Notes: generated by a model from the letters alone, not told the origin. A stretch of 64,000 bases of DNA from Sporolactobacillus kofuensis (GCF_042660205.1 NZ_JBHSTQ010000007.1:95087-159086); one strand, 5' to 3'. Shown: positions 43,319-52,151, counted from the first letter of the stretch. A program made the numbers and translations.

Positions 43319-43948
43319 ATGTCCAAATTGTCGCAACAACACTCAGAAAGAACTAAAAATGAACTATTAAAAGCCGCTGCACGACTATTCACTGAGAAAG
43401 GTTATAATGCAGTGACTATACGTGAGATTGCTCGAAATGCTGGCTGCTCACACACAACTCTTTATATCTATTTTAAAGATAAGGAAGCATTGCTTTATGC
43501 ATTATCCGAACCGTCACTTACTCATTTGAAAGCTCAGCTGGAACACGTGCTCTCTCAAAAGAATAATCAGTCAGAACAAAAATTAATTTCTTTTTGTTTA
43601 CTTTTCATCCATTTTTGCCTGAGACATCGTAATATGTATCGGATTTTCTTTGAAACGAAACCATCGAGAGTCGATGAAGCGCATCCTGAAATTGAAATAA
43701 ATAAGATCCGAATTGAAATCTTTCAACTACTGAAACAGGCATTGTGCGAATGTTTGCCAAATAATGTCAGTGATTCCGCTCAACTCAGTTATTCACGTAT
43801 TTTATTCTATCTGATACGCGGGATCATCGGCACGTATATGGAGTCTGAAGAAACAGTTGAAGCATTGAGTCAACGTCTTACACCGACATTTATTGAAGCA
43901 TTCGATGTTTTACTTACCGGTTTCACACGAAGAGTAGAAAAGGAGTGA
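43319..43948 (+). CDS. TetR-family transcriptional regulator
   Basis: This 209-residue regulator has an N-terminal TetR helix-turn-helix (LLKAAARLFTEKGYNAVTIR, then EIARNAGCSHTTLYIYFKDK) and a helical ligand domain. ATG at 43319 follows AAAGGA by about 9 bases and fits better than an ATG 6 codons earlier. It forms an operon with the metallo-beta-lactamase-fold gene 6 bases downstream and the YrdB-like gene after it. The tandem palindromes at its promoter suggest autoregulation. The inducer is unknown. Confidence 0.92.
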   Translation: MSKLSQQHSERTKNELLKAAARLFTEKGYNAVTIREIARNAGCSHTTLYIYFKDKEALLYALSEPSLTHLKAQLEHVLSQKNNQSEQKLISFCLLFIHFCLRHRNMYRIFFETKPSRVDEAHPEIEINKIRIEIFQLLKQALCECLPNNVSDSAQLSYSRILFYLIRGIIGTYMESEETVEALSQRLTPTFIEAFDVLLTGFTRRVEKE

Positions 43949-43954
43949 GGAAGA

Positions 43955-44620
43955 TTGAAAATAAAACAAATTTCCGAACATATCTGGAGTGTGCAATCTT
44001 GGATATTGATCCCAATTACTGTATGGCTTGTTGCTGACAAACAGGGATTGACTTTAGTTGATGCTGGTGTTTCACCGATGGCTAATGGCATAGTAAATGA
44101 AATTGAAAGACTCGGCCGAGGACCTCTGCAGCGCATTTTGCTCACGCATGGTCACAGTGATCATACAGGTGCCCTTTCAAAAATTCTAAAACATCATCAA
44201 GTGCCCATCTATGCTCACGAAAGAGAAATTCCTTACATGGAAGGAGACTTACCTTACCCACGCCGTAAGAAAGCTCAGAAGACCGTAGAGAAGCACTGCG
44301 TTCAACCACTTGATGAAATGAATGGCAAATTCAATCCAATTGGCGATCTCACACCTTATTTCACTCCTGGCCACTCCCCGGGACATGTCGTTTATTTCCA
44401 TGAACAAGATAACATTCTACTTTCTGGTGACTTATTCACATCAAAAAAAGGCGCTCTGCACCGACCAATGCCTATGTTCACTGGAGATATGGCTGAAGCC
44501 GTTCGAAGTGCAGCAATTGTCGATCAGTTAAAACCTACGCGACTCGAGGTCTGCCACGGTCAATCTGTTTTCCTTCCTGCCGATCAGCTTTCTGATTATC
44601 TTAAAGCGAACACAATCTAA
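43955..44620 (+). CDS. Metallo-beta-lactamase-fold hydrolase
   Basis: This 221-residue cytosolic protein has the metal motif LLTHGHSDHTGAL (HxHxDH), TPGHSPGHVVYF, and LLSGDLFTSKKG with the bridging Asp. It resembles the glyoxalase II-like and lactonase-like MBL proteins common in Bacillales. The substrate is unknown. TTG start follows GTGAGGA. Co-regulation with the TetR-family gene suggests a detoxification role, which is inference. Confidence 0.87.
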   Translation: MKIKQISEHIWSVQSWILIPITVWLVADKQGLTLVDAGVSPMANGIVNEIERLGRGPLQRILLTHGHSDHTGALSKILKHHQVPIYAHEREIPYMEGDLPYPRRKKAQKTVEKHCVQPLDEMNGKFNPIGDLTPYFTPGHSPGHVVYFHEQDNILLSGDLFTSKKGALHRPMPMFTGDMAEAVRSAAIVDQLKPTRLEVCHGQSVFLPADQLSDYLKANTI

Positions 44621-44637
44621 AAAAAGGGTTGATTTAC

Positions 44638-44988
44638 ATGGACATAATAAAAATATGGATGCTTACGCTAACCTTTTTTGCTGAACTTACAGCTCTTCTC
44701 TCCTTTGGTCTCTGGGGTTTCCAAATACCAAAAGGATTGCTTCTCAAATGTCTGCTTGGTATTGGACTACCGCTTGTCGTTGCCATTAGTTGGGGACTGT
44801 TTCTTGCACCAAAAGCGGTATACCCTACTGGCTTAATGATACGCATTCCTGTAAAAATAATCATCTTTTCATTGAGTGCAATTGCTTTCTACGCCATCGG
44901 TCAACGCTTTTTTGCGCTCTCATTTTTCATTGTCACTCTGATGCTTGTCACGCTCACCGAGAATTGGAATCTATCAACAAAAATGTGA
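44638..44988 (+). CDS. YrdB-like membrane protein (DUF2568)
   Basis: This 116-residue protein has four hydrophobic segments and carries ALLSFGLWGFQIPKG, LPLVVAISWGLFLAPKA and FYAIGQRFFALSFFI, typical of the DUF2568/YrdB family. Its function is not known. It starts 17 bases after the MBL-fold gene and is probably the last gene of the TetR-controlled operon. Confidence 0.8.
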   Translation: MDIIKIWMLTLTFFAELTALLSFGLWGFQIPKGLLLKCLLGIGLPLVVAISWGLFLAPKAVYPTGLMIRIPVKIIIFSLSAIAFYAIGQRFFALSFFIVTLMLVTLTENWNLSTKM

Positions 44989-45087
44989 CAAATATAGCAA
45001 ATTTCCGTTGCGAACATAAGTTCTTTTTCGTATAATTAATACGTACTTTGGTCAAACTAATCGAATTGAAAAAGGAGCGAGATAAGC

Positions 45088-45513
45088 ATGGCATTGAAAA
45101 TAGCACCCTATTTAATGATGAACGGGAATGCAGAAGAAGCCATTCAGTTTTATGAAAAAGTATTGGATGCACAAGTCGTATTCAAACAAAGTTTCGGAGA
45201 GATGCCTGAAAGCCCAAATGCTCCACTACCTGAAGAGGCTAAAAATCTCGTTTCCCATGCAATGGTAAAAATCGGAGAATCCGATCTCATGTTTTCCGAT
45301 AATTTTCCAGGCCAATCAAGCCAAACAGGTGATCAAATTACGCTTTGTATCACTTCTGAAAACAAAGACAAATCAACACAGTTTTTTAATGCATTAAGTG
45401 ATGGTGGTCAAGTGAAAATGCCGTTACAAGAAACATTTTTCAGCCCGGCATATGGAATTGTCACAGACAAATTTGGTATTACGTTCCAAATCTTCACTGA
45501 TGGTAAAATGTAA
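45088..45513 (+). CDS. PhnB-like VOC-family protein
   Basis: This 141-residue protein matches the PhnB/YjdN group of vicinal-oxygen-chelate proteins: IAPYLMMNGNAEEAIQFYEK at the N-terminus, HAMVKIGESDLMFSDNFPG, and a C-terminal YGIVTDKFGITFQIF. No catalytic role is established for the group. GGAG lies about 8 bases before the ATG. A strong terminator follows. Confidence 0.87.
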   Translation: MALKIAPYLMMNGNAEEAIQFYEKVLDAQVVFKQSFGEMPESPNAPLPEEAKNLVSHAMVKIGESDLMFSDNFPGQSSQTGDQITLCITSENKDKSTQFFNALSDGGQVKMPLQETFFSPAYGIVTDKFGITFQIFTDGKM

Positions 45514-45532
45514 TCTTCTCAGAATAAAGATG

Positions 45533-45572
45533 AAAAGCGGCTTGCAACGCTTCGTTGCATCGCCGCTTTTTT
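45533..45572 (+). terminator. Intrinsic terminator after the PhnB-like gene
   Basis: AAAAGCGGC pairs with GCCGCTTTT, with an inner GCAACG/CGTTGC stem, then a T-run. Confidence 0.9.
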
Positions 45573-45668
45573 ATTGCCTAGGTCAGGGTTGATTTTCGTT
45601 TCGCGCATGATCAACGGATAAGCATTCCATGCTATGATAGTAGTAAATATTATTTCGGAGTGAATGAA

Positions 45669-46796
45669 GTGGACATGTTTGATTGGATTGTAAAAATCAC
45701 TTGGTTGGACGGTATTATTTCTGTTTCCATCGTTCTTATCTTTTTTCTATTGCGAAAATTATTCTCAAAATACTTTATGAACCTTGTTTCTCGGATTGTA
45801 AAATTAAGTAAAACACCGATTGACGATGCACTGGTTACCGCGTTTCGTCGACCAATTACTTTTATCTTATTATGTACCGGTTTCTATCTGGCTTTGCTCT
45901 ACCTTCCTATGCCGCATCATTGGAAGGGCATGGTCACCTTACTCTACAAATCAGTTGCAACATTTTCAATTGGATGGGGATTCTATATTTTCTCTGATGC
46001 GATCGGTATTTTCTTCCATCGGATGGGGGATCGCTATGATCTGCAATTTAATACGATTGTCATTCCTTTTCTTTCAAAGATTATGAAATTTGTTGTTGCT
46101 GTCATGACGATTGCATTAATCCTCGATCAATGGAACTATCATGTAACCGGGTTGATCACTGGACTAGGCATTGGCGGACTCGCAATTGCTATGGCAGCGA
46201 AAGATACTTTAAGTAATTTATTTGGTGGAATTGTGATCATTACCGATGCACCATTCACCATTGGCGATTTAATCCAAGCGGGATCCATTCAGGGTGTAGT
46301 TGAGGATATTAATTTCAGGTCAACTCGAATTCGAACAGCTGATCTCGCCCTCGTGACTGTTCCGAATTCAACGCTTGCAAATTCTCCAATCACAAATTTA
46401 TCAAAAATGGATAAACGACGCGTTGTTCTCAACCTTCACCTTGATCCAAATACGAGCAATGAACAGCTAAAGCGATGCCTTGCGAAAATTAAGCAGACAT
46501 TAACAGCAGACCCAGAAGTTTATGATGAAAAGAAATTAGTCTATTTAGATAAGATTACGTCTAACAGTATGGATTTAACAATTGACTTTTTTATTAAAAC
46601 CATTGACTTTGAAGAATGGCTCAAAGAAAAAGAAAAATACAACTATGCTGTATTGGAAATTCTCCAGGAAGAACAAATAAATATGGCAACAACTCGTGCG
46701 TTAGTGGTTGTACCTGCTCAGGAAGAAACGATTCAGAAACCTCATTCAAGTAATGATACCAAAGCTGAACATTCACAATTACATGCTCAAGAATAA
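45669..46796 (+). CDS. MscS-family mechanosensitive channel
   Basis: This is a small-conductance mechanosensitive channel that releases solutes on hypo-osmotic shock. About 375 residues: five hydrophobic segments, then the pore helix region GLGIGGLAIAMAAKDTLSNL (Ala/Gly-rich, typical TM3) and FGGIVIITDAPFTIGDLIQ at the start of the beta domain. A VPNSTLANSPITNLS segment and an alpha/beta C-domain follow. A low-complexity hydrophilic tail ends the protein. GTG at 45669 follows GGAGTG. Confidence 0.92.
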   Translation: MDMFDWIVKITWLDGIISVSIVLIFFLLRKLFSKYFMNLVSRIVKLSKTPIDDALVTAFRRPITFILLCTGFYLALLYLPMPHHWKGMVTLLYKSVATFSIGWGFYIFSDAIGIFFHRMGDRYDLQFNTIVIPFLSKIMKFVVAVMTIALILDQWNYHVTGLITGLGIGGLAIAMAAKDTLSNLFGGIVIITDAPFTIGDLIQAGSIQGVVEDINFRSTRIRTADLALVTVPNSTLANSPITNLSKMDKRRVVLNLHLDPNTSNEQLKRCLAKIKQTLTADPEVYDEKKLVYLDKITSNSMDLTIDFFIKTIDFEEWLKEKEKYNYAVLEILQEEQINMATTRALVVVPAQEETIQKPHSSNDTKAEHSQLHAQE

Positions 46797-46897
46797 GCAA
46801 TTTGCTCAAAAAATGAGTAACGTTATGATACACGTCTCCTCTTCATTTGAGCGTTTAATGTCAGTAAAAATTAGAACTTATTCATTAAGAAATCCAT

Positions 46898-47329
46898 TCA
46901 TTGATCATGATTTGGTAAATATGGAGTGTGAACGACGGATTTACCGGTGATCACAATGATCCCCGCGATAACGACAATGATGCCGACTGGAAGACCTGTA
47001 CCAAAGAGTATGAGACTATTCACTACTCCGGCTAGAAGAAGCAACAGTCCTGAGAATTTTGGCGTTCGATTTTTTACTAAGAACAATAAAGCAATGAGGG
47101 ACATCAGCATACAGAGAAGACCTGCGAAAAAAGCATGACTGCCAAACGACAGCAAACTGCTTTGTATCCCGCGGACGGTTATATCATTATTCTTAATATG
47201 CGAATACCTGGTCATCATAGGATCCATTTGAACGGCAAGATAGGAAAATCCACCGAATAGAGCTTGTGCACTTGCGGCTGCAACGCTAATGGAGCAAGTG
47301 GTGATTTCAATAGATCGTCGGCGCATCAT
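46898..47329 (-). CDS. DUF4064-like membrane protein
   Basis: This 143-residue protein has four predicted membrane helices: a first near the N-terminus (SISVAAASAQALFGGFSYLA) and three in the C-half (FFAGLLCMLMSLIALLFLV, GLLLLLAGVVNSLILFG, VGIIVVIAGIIVITG). The pattern fits the DUF4064 family of unknown function. ATG at 47329 follows AGGAGA by 4-5 bases. It converges with the mscS-type gene. Confidence 0.72.
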   Translation of the reverse strand: MMRRRSIEITTCSISVAAASAQALFGGFSYLAVQMDPMMTRYSHIKNNDITVRGIQSSLLSFGSHAFFAGLLCMLMSLIALLFLVKNRTPKFSGLLLLLAGVVNSLILFGTGLPVGIIVVIAGIIVITGKSVVHTPYLPNHDQ

Positions 47330-47450
47330 GTTCTCTCCTTGTGAATTCAGATCTTCTTGCAAAAGTGATGTTACGGATAGACAGATGGACTTGAAATCAT
47401 TCTATGCTTGGCCCTCATCAGTCATGCATGAGCATCATCTGATCCATTTA

Positions 47451-47486
47451 AATAAACAGGACAACATCTACGTTGTCCTGTTTATT
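47451..47486. terminator. Perfect bidirectional terminator hairpin
   Basis: AATAAACAGGACAAC and GTTGTCCTGTTTATT are perfect 15-base arms around ATCTAC. On the minus strand it would end the HPr-like gene transcript. Confidence 0.85.
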
Positions 47487-47532
47487 ATTTGATCTATTAA
47501 CTTCACTATAACTCTGCAAAATTCTCTGTAAC

Positions 47533-47844
47533 TCAACCATGCCGATAAAGTCCTGGATTTTCACGTGCATTTTCTTGGACGAGTTGAATGCTTTCCATGA
47601 TCTTTTGATGCAGGACGCGCGCATCTTCACCTTCAAGCACCAGTAATATCTCTTTTTTATTAATCGTGGATAAATAGGTTATTGTTTGTGTTAGGCTCTC
47701 AATCGGAAATGTCGTTCCATTATCAGAAAAGTATGCTTTACAGCTGCACTTTCTAATTCTTTCATAAAGCCGAATCGCCCGCTTTAAGGTTAATCCGCCA
47801 GATGAAGTTAATGGAATTTTGATCGATGCAATTTGTTTTGCCAT
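47533..47844 (-). CDS. HPr-like protein lacking the phosphorylatable histidine
   Basis: This 103-residue protein aligns along its length with the phosphocarrier HPr fold. In HPr the active histidine is in GIHARPA; here the matching segment is GLTLKRA (Thr19 in place of His15, Lys in place of Arg17). A serine is kept at the regulatory position (PIESLTQ, Ser50, compare HPr Ser46). It has an extra C-terminal tail (NARENPGLYRHG). Loss of His with retention of Ser recalls the regulatory HPr paralogue Crh. GAGGTG lies 9 bases before the ATG. Confidence 0.65.
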   Translation of the reverse strand: MAKQIASIKIPLTSSGGLTLKRAIRLYERIRKCSCKAYFSDNGTTFPIESLTQTITYLSTINKKEILLVLEGEDARVLHQKIMESIQLVQENARENPGLYRHG

Positions 47845-48217
47845 GGTTAGAAATCACCTCTTGCTCAATTTCTCTTGGCACGCCTTACACCCTTATTATA
47901 TGCCATTTCGCCACCTTATCGAAAGGTAAACAAGGAAAATGAGCAAAATTGATCCGTATTACCTATCAGCAAATAACACGTCCACGATAAAACGTTCTTC
48001 ATGCACCGAGTACGAAAAAAAAATAAGGTTAGCCCTAACGGGTATACCAACAACAATGCTGTGCTTCGATTACGCGTAACTGTTCATTTACTCCGTACTT
48101 TGATTCATAAAATTGTTCTTCTTTTTCTGCAAAAAGAAAAGTGTCTTGTTGTTAAAAATAAACGAATGAGACACCACCCTCTTACAATCCAATCATTGAT
48201 GAAGATTCCAATCGCAT
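47845..48217. other. Intergenic region upstream of the HPr-like gene
   Basis: Both flanking genes are on the minus strand. The region near 48030-48080 (GTTAGCCCTAAC and GTGCTTCGATTACGCG) weakly resembles pieces of dispersed repeat copies C and D. No clear terminator for the ABC operon or other gene was found. Confidence 0.35.
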
Positions 48218-50011
48218 TTATTGAGCGGAAGACACATGTTCCATTCCTTTTCCGTGCTGCAACTGATACATATTAAAGTAGAGACCACCTTTTTGTAATA
48301 GTTCTTGATGCGTCCCACGTTCAACAATTTCACCACGATGAAGGACAAGAATCTGGTCTGCATCTTGAATAGTGGAAAGCCGATGTGCAATTGCGATCGT
48401 CGTCCGCCCCTTTCTCATCTTAGAAAGGGCAGTTTGAATTGCTTCCTCAGTCTCTGTATCAACACTTGCTGTTGCTTCATCCAAAACAAGAATTTTGGGA
48501 GATAATGCCATAGTACGCGCAAAAGATAGTAATTGGCGCTGTCCACTCGAAAAAGTAGCACCGCGTTCACCCACTGGCTCGTGATATTGATTTGGCAGTT
48601 TATTGATGAATCGATCGGCCTGCACAAATTCTGCTGCTTCTTCAATCTGCTTCTCGGATATGTGTTCATGACTGAGCCGTATGTTGTCGGCCACATCGCC
48701 TACAAACATAAAGGAATCTTGAAGTACTAAGCCGATTCGAGTTCTTAACTCATCATCCGAGTATGCCGTGAGTGGTGCACCATCAATGAAGACACCCCCA
48801 TGTTCAATTGGATAAAAACGCATTAACAGATTAATGATTGAACTTTTTCCGCTCCCGGTATGCCCCACGAGTGCCACCGTTTCACCAGGATTTGCTGTAA
48901 ATGAGATATTTTTCAGCACATCCGTTTTGCCATCATAAGAAAAGGTAACATTTCGGAATTCTACCTTTCCCTCTTCTACTTTCGGATTGGAGGATCCCTG
49001 CTGCACCGGAGCCATCCGCTCATCATCAAGTAGACCAAATACCCGTTCAGCTGAAACCATCGCTTGTTGAAATATGGTCAACTGCTGCATAATTTGGTTG
49101 ATTGGATCAAAGAACCGGTCAAGATAATTAATAAATGCATAAAGCACACCAATTTTCACCACATGGTCAAATGATTGGATACCAAAGAACCCAAGAATCA
49201 TGATTAATCCCAGCAAATAGACTGAGTATACTGCAGAGCGTAGCATTAAACTGTTTAACCGAACACTTTTAAGCATCGCTCTTTTATGATCACCATTGAT
49301 TTTACCGAATTCGTTCCGTAACCGTTTCTCTTGTCGCATCGCCTGAATCATAGCCATTCCTTGCAGTGACTCATTCAACTTTGCATTCAACTGGCTGAGT
49401 TTAATTCGTGTTACACGATAGATTTTTGAACTTAGTGTACGGTACACCCACATTAACACGATCAAAAACGGCATCAGAATGAAACATATCAATGCGAGTT
49501 TCACGTCAAGGAAGAACATCCCTGCAAAAATACCAATCATCATCACTGTACTATTTACAATTGTCGACAATACGGTCACATACAAATCTTTGATTGTTTC
49601 CGTATCATTCGTGATTCTTGACACAAGACTTCCGCCCGGTGTCTGATCATAAAAACGCAGACCGAGATGCTGAACCTTAGCAAAGACTTCTACGCGCATT
49701 CTTTGAATGATCGCTAATGCAATTTTCTGGAAGGAAATGACTTGGTAATAATTAAACAATGCTGAGATCGAATACAAAGCTAAAAACGCTCCTGCAAGCA
49801 AAATTAACGGTCTTACCGGAAAAATGCGTGGGGTAAGGTAGTCGTCAATAAAAATCTTCATAACAATTGGACCAAGTACATCTGCCGCAGTTGCAATTAA
49901 TAAGACGAATAGAGTGAACGTCACTTTGCCTTTATGATAGTTCAGATAGGATAGCAACCGCTTCATGACCGAACGACCGCTAACATTCATTAATTTTTCT
50001 TCTTCGTTCAT
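48218..50011 (-). CDS. bmrD: Heterodimeric ABC multidrug exporter subunit (BmrD-like)
   Basis: About 597 residues: six transmembrane helices (to about 320) and a nucleotide-binding domain with Walker A LVGHTGSGKSS, signature FSSGQRQLLSFAR, canonical Walker B ILVLDEATASVD and the H-loop IAHRLST. An insert after the first helices is typical of the longer subunit (YheH/BmrD). ATG at 50011 overlaps the upstream subunit's stop as ATGA. The two subunits form one exporter in which this one holds the catalytic glutamate. Confidence 0.88.
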   Translation of the reverse strand: MNEEEKLMNVSGRSVMKRLLSYLNYHKGKVTFTLFVLLIATAADVLGPIVMKIFIDDYLTPRIFPVRPLILLAGAFLALYSISALFNYYQVISFQKIALAIIQRMRVEVFAKVQHLGLRFYDQTPGGSLVSRITNDTETIKDLYVTVLSTIVNSTVMMIGIFAGMFFLDVKLALICFILMPFLIVLMWVYRTLSSKIYRVTRIKLSQLNAKLNESLQGMAMIQAMRQEKRLRNEFGKINGDHKRAMLKSVRLNSLMLRSAVYSVYLLGLIMILGFFGIQSFDHVVKIGVLYAFINYLDRFFDPINQIMQQLTIFQQAMVSAERVFGLLDDERMAPVQQGSSNPKVEEGKVEFRNVTFSYDGKTDVLKNISFTANPGETVALVGHTGSGKSSIINLLMRFYPIEHGGVFIDGAPLTAYSDDELRTRIGLVLQDSFMFVGDVADNIRLSHEHISEKQIEEAAEFVQADRFINKLPNQYHEPVGERGATFSSGQRQLLSFARTMALSPKILVLDEATASVDTETEEAIQTALSKMRKGRTTIAIAHRLSTIQDADQILVLHRGEIVERGTHQELLQKGGLYFNMYQLQHGKGMEHVSSAQ

Positions 50012-51765
50012 GCCTTTTGCCCTCCTTCCGAAACAAGAGATTCCAATTGTTGATGTGCATACATCTCTGCATACCATCCGTGTTGTTCAATCAAATCTTC
50101 ATGAGTACCTTGTTCAATAATCTTTCCTTCTTCAAGCACGATAATCAGATCCGCGTGTTCGACGGCACTTAAGCGATGGGCGGATATAAGTGTCGTCTTG
50201 TTTGACCGTTCACGTTTCAATGCCTGCAAGATGGAAACTTCAGTACGCGCATCAACTGCAGATAACGAGTCATCAAAAATAAGAATTTCCGGATGAGCGA
50301 GTAATGCTCGGGCAATAGAAATCCGCTGTTTTTGACCACCGGATAAAGTGACTCCGCGCTCACCAACAATGGTCTCATAGCCCTCTTTAAAATGAAGAAT
50401 GTCTTCATGAATACTTGCGAGTTTTGCTACCCGCTCAATTTCTTCACGCGTTGCTTCTGGTTTTGCAAAAGCAATATTTTCAGCAATTGTAGCGGAGAAA
50501 AGGATGTGATCCTGAGGCACATAGCCAATGGCACTTCTCAATGCTTCCAAAGTGACATCGGAAATAGAGGTTCCACCAATGCATAGTTTACCTTCTTGAA
50601 GATCAAATTCACGAAGCAAAAGTCGAAGCAACGTTGTTTTTCCGGCACCAGTTTTTCCGACGATACCAAGGGTTTGCCCTTGTTCCACTTTGATTTGAAT
50701 ATCCGAGAGTACTTCCGCAGCACTTTCCGGATAATGGAAACGAGGTATAGCGTATTCTACAGCACCACTCGGAATCTTGGCAGATGCTCCTTTTTTGTCG
50801 GTAATTTCAGGTTTAATGGCGAGTAATTTGCGAATCCGGTCATATGAAGCGCTGCCTCGTTCAACAATGTTAAATAAGAACCCAAAAGCGAGCATTGGCC
50901 AAACGAGCTGACCAAGGTATAAGGTAAAACTGGTCAATCCACCAATCGTCATCGATCCCTCAACCACATACTTTGCTCCAAAAATAAGGGCAAGGAAATA
51001 ACAGATTGCAACTATAAAAGTAATCGTAGGATCAAAAAGTGAATCAATCTTTGCGACCGCAATGTTCTTATTTACTACATCACGAGAAGCATTTTGAAAC
51101 ATTTTAATTTGAGCTTTCTCTTCTCCAAAAGCTTTGATCACGCGAACTCCCGAAACATTCTCCTGAACTTTGTCATTGAGATCGGAAAAAGCAGCTTGTG
51201 CCCTTCCAAATCGTTTATGGAGAAGCGCTCCATAATACATCGTCAGCATAACCATGATCGGCATTGGTAATAATGTAATAATGGTCAGTTTCCAGCTGAT
51301 GAGCGCTGACATGGTCATAATAACCATCGTTCCCATGGTCATAGAATCAACTAAAGTGAGGATTCCTTCACCAGCAGCTCCTTGAACTGCATTCACATCG
51401 TTTGTCGCATGTGCCATCAGGTCTCCAATTCTTCTTTTCTGAAAGAAGTTTGGAGACAATTTTGTAAAATGTTTATAGAGATCATTACGCAACTGATTAG
51501 CCAATATGATTGAAGAACCGAAGATCAATTGGCGCCATAGAAAACCGGTAAAATAGTAAATAACGCCAATAATCACGAGAAATAGAATCCATTTACCCAA
51601 TAAAACGGGCGTTAAGCTTTTTGTCCGAATGTCATCCACCAACACCCCAACGACATGGGGCGGTATTAGCGAAAGAAAGCTTGAAAGCATGAGAAACAGA
51701 ACGCCGAGAGAATACTTTAATCGTTCTTGTTTAAAAAACCACCATAGATCAATAAAAATGCGCAC
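50008..51765 (-). CDS. bmrC: Heterodimeric ABC multidrug exporter subunit (BmrC-like)
   Basis: This 585-residue subunit has six membrane helices and an ATPase domain: Walker A IVGKTGAGKTTLL, signature LSGGQKQRISIARALL, Walker B ILIFDDSLSAVD and SAHRLSA. The Walker B Asp replaces the catalytic Glu, the degenerate site seen in BmrC (YheI)-type subunits. A leader ORF and a terminator precede the gene, so expression is probably controlled by attenuation. The substrate range is unknown. Confidence 0.9.
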   Translation of the reverse strand: MRIFIDLWWFFKQERLKYSLGVLFLMLSSFLSLIPPHVVGVLVDDIRTKSLTPVLLGKWILFLVIIGVIYYFTGFLWRQLIFGSSIILANQLRNDLYKHFTKLSPNFFQKRRIGDLMAHATNDVNAVQGAAGEGILTLVDSMTMGTMVIMTMSALISWKLTIITLLPMPIMVMLTMYYGALLHKRFGRAQAAFSDLNDKVQENVSGVRVIKAFGEEKAQIKMFQNASRDVVNKNIAVAKIDSLFDPTITFIVAICYFLALIFGAKYVVEGSMTIGGLTSFTLYLGQLVWPMLAFGFLFNIVERGSASYDRIRKLLAIKPEITDKKGASAKIPSGAVEYAIPRFHYPESAAEVLSDIQIKVEQGQTLGIVGKTGAGKTTLLRLLLREFDLQEGKLCIGGTSISDVTLEALRSAIGYVPQDHILFSATIAENIAFAKPEATREEIERVAKLASIHEDILHFKEGYETIVGERGVTLSGGQKQRISIARALLAHPEILIFDDSLSAVDARTEVSILQALKRERSNKTTLISAHRLSAVEHADLIIVLEEGKIIEQGTHEDLIEQHGWYAEMYAHQQLESLVSEGGQKA

Positions 51766-51807
51766 GCAACTACCCCCTTGTCAAACACAATCATCTTAAC
51801 AGCACAA

Positions 51808-51851
51808 AAAAAGCCATCGGAGAACAACGCATCTCTTCTCCGTGGCTTTTT
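51808..51851 (-). terminator. Attenuator terminator before bmrC
   Basis: On the minus strand AAAAAGCCACGGAGAA pairs with TTCTCCGATGGCTTTTT (one small bulge), followed by T7. It lies between the leader ORF and bmrC, inside the transcript. Its left arm can instead pair with 51905-51913 in the leader ORF. Confidence 0.88.
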
Positions 51852-51864
51852 CGTAAAGACATAA

Positions 51865-51885
51865 AATCGCTAGAACTAGCCGATT
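51865..51885 (-). promoter_or_regulatory. Hairpin just after the leader ORF stop
   Basis: GCTAG/CTAGC with flanking AATC/GATT forms a compact hairpin beginning 7 bases after the leader stop codon. It could act as a pause or spacer element of the attenuator; no direct evidence. Confidence 0.35.
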
Positions 51886-51891
51886 AAATCG

Positions 51892-51987
51892 TCAAATGTG
51901 CCGAGGAAAAGAGGCAAACGTCAGAAGGACAACGGGATTAACAACGAACTTGCGTACTCCATTAATTGTCCGATATGTTCTTCTCAT
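51892..51987 (-). CDS. Leader peptide of the bmrCD-like operon
   Basis: This is a 31-codon ORF (MRRTYRTINGVRKFVVNPVV, then LLTFASFPRHI) with an excellent ribosome site, GGAGGTG, 7 bases before the ATG. Its position between a consensus-like promoter and an intrinsic terminator upstream of bmrC matches bmrB of B. subtilis, a leader peptide that couples translation arrest to readthrough. Codons 25-28 (TCT TTT CC region, 51905-51913) are complementary to the terminator's left arm. The peptide sequence is unlike any I recognise. Confidence 0.7.
   Translation of the reverse strand: MRRTYRTINGVRKFVVNPVVLLTFASFPRHI
51905..51913 (-). promoter_or_regulatory. Antiterminator segment inside the leader ORF
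   Basis: CUCUUUUCC in the leader RNA can pair with GGAGAAGAG (51833-51841) in the left arm of the terminator: nine pairs, one of them U-G. The two structures exclude each other. Confidence 0.55.
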
Positions 51988-52023
51988 GACGTTCACCTCC
52001 ACCCTTTTAAAATCAATGTAGCC

Positions 52024-52052
52024 ATTATATAATTATTTCCAATTGAAGTAAA
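52024..52052 (-). promoter_or_regulatory. SigA promoter of the leader-bmrCD transcript
   Basis: TTTACT, 17 bases, TATAAT on the minus strand. The leader ATG lies about 37 bases downstream of the -10. Confidence 0.65.
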
Positions 52053-52151
52053 CCCTGAATTGAATGAATCTTGTTAGAATTTCCATCAATTCACCAATCA
52101 TTCATAATAACACTGGGCAAAAATCGTCCAGTACTTAGTTTGCATCGGTTT

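Noticed and set aside
45598..45621. SigB-like promoter (GTTTCG-12-GGATAA) before the mscS-type gene
   Set aside because: Both elements have mismatches to GTTTAA and GGGTAT and no supporting evidence of SigB is in the window.
48001..48276. 91-codon plus-strand ORF upstream of the HPr-like gene
   Set aside because: It runs into the antisense of bmrD, is rich in basic and rare residues, and has no ribosome site.
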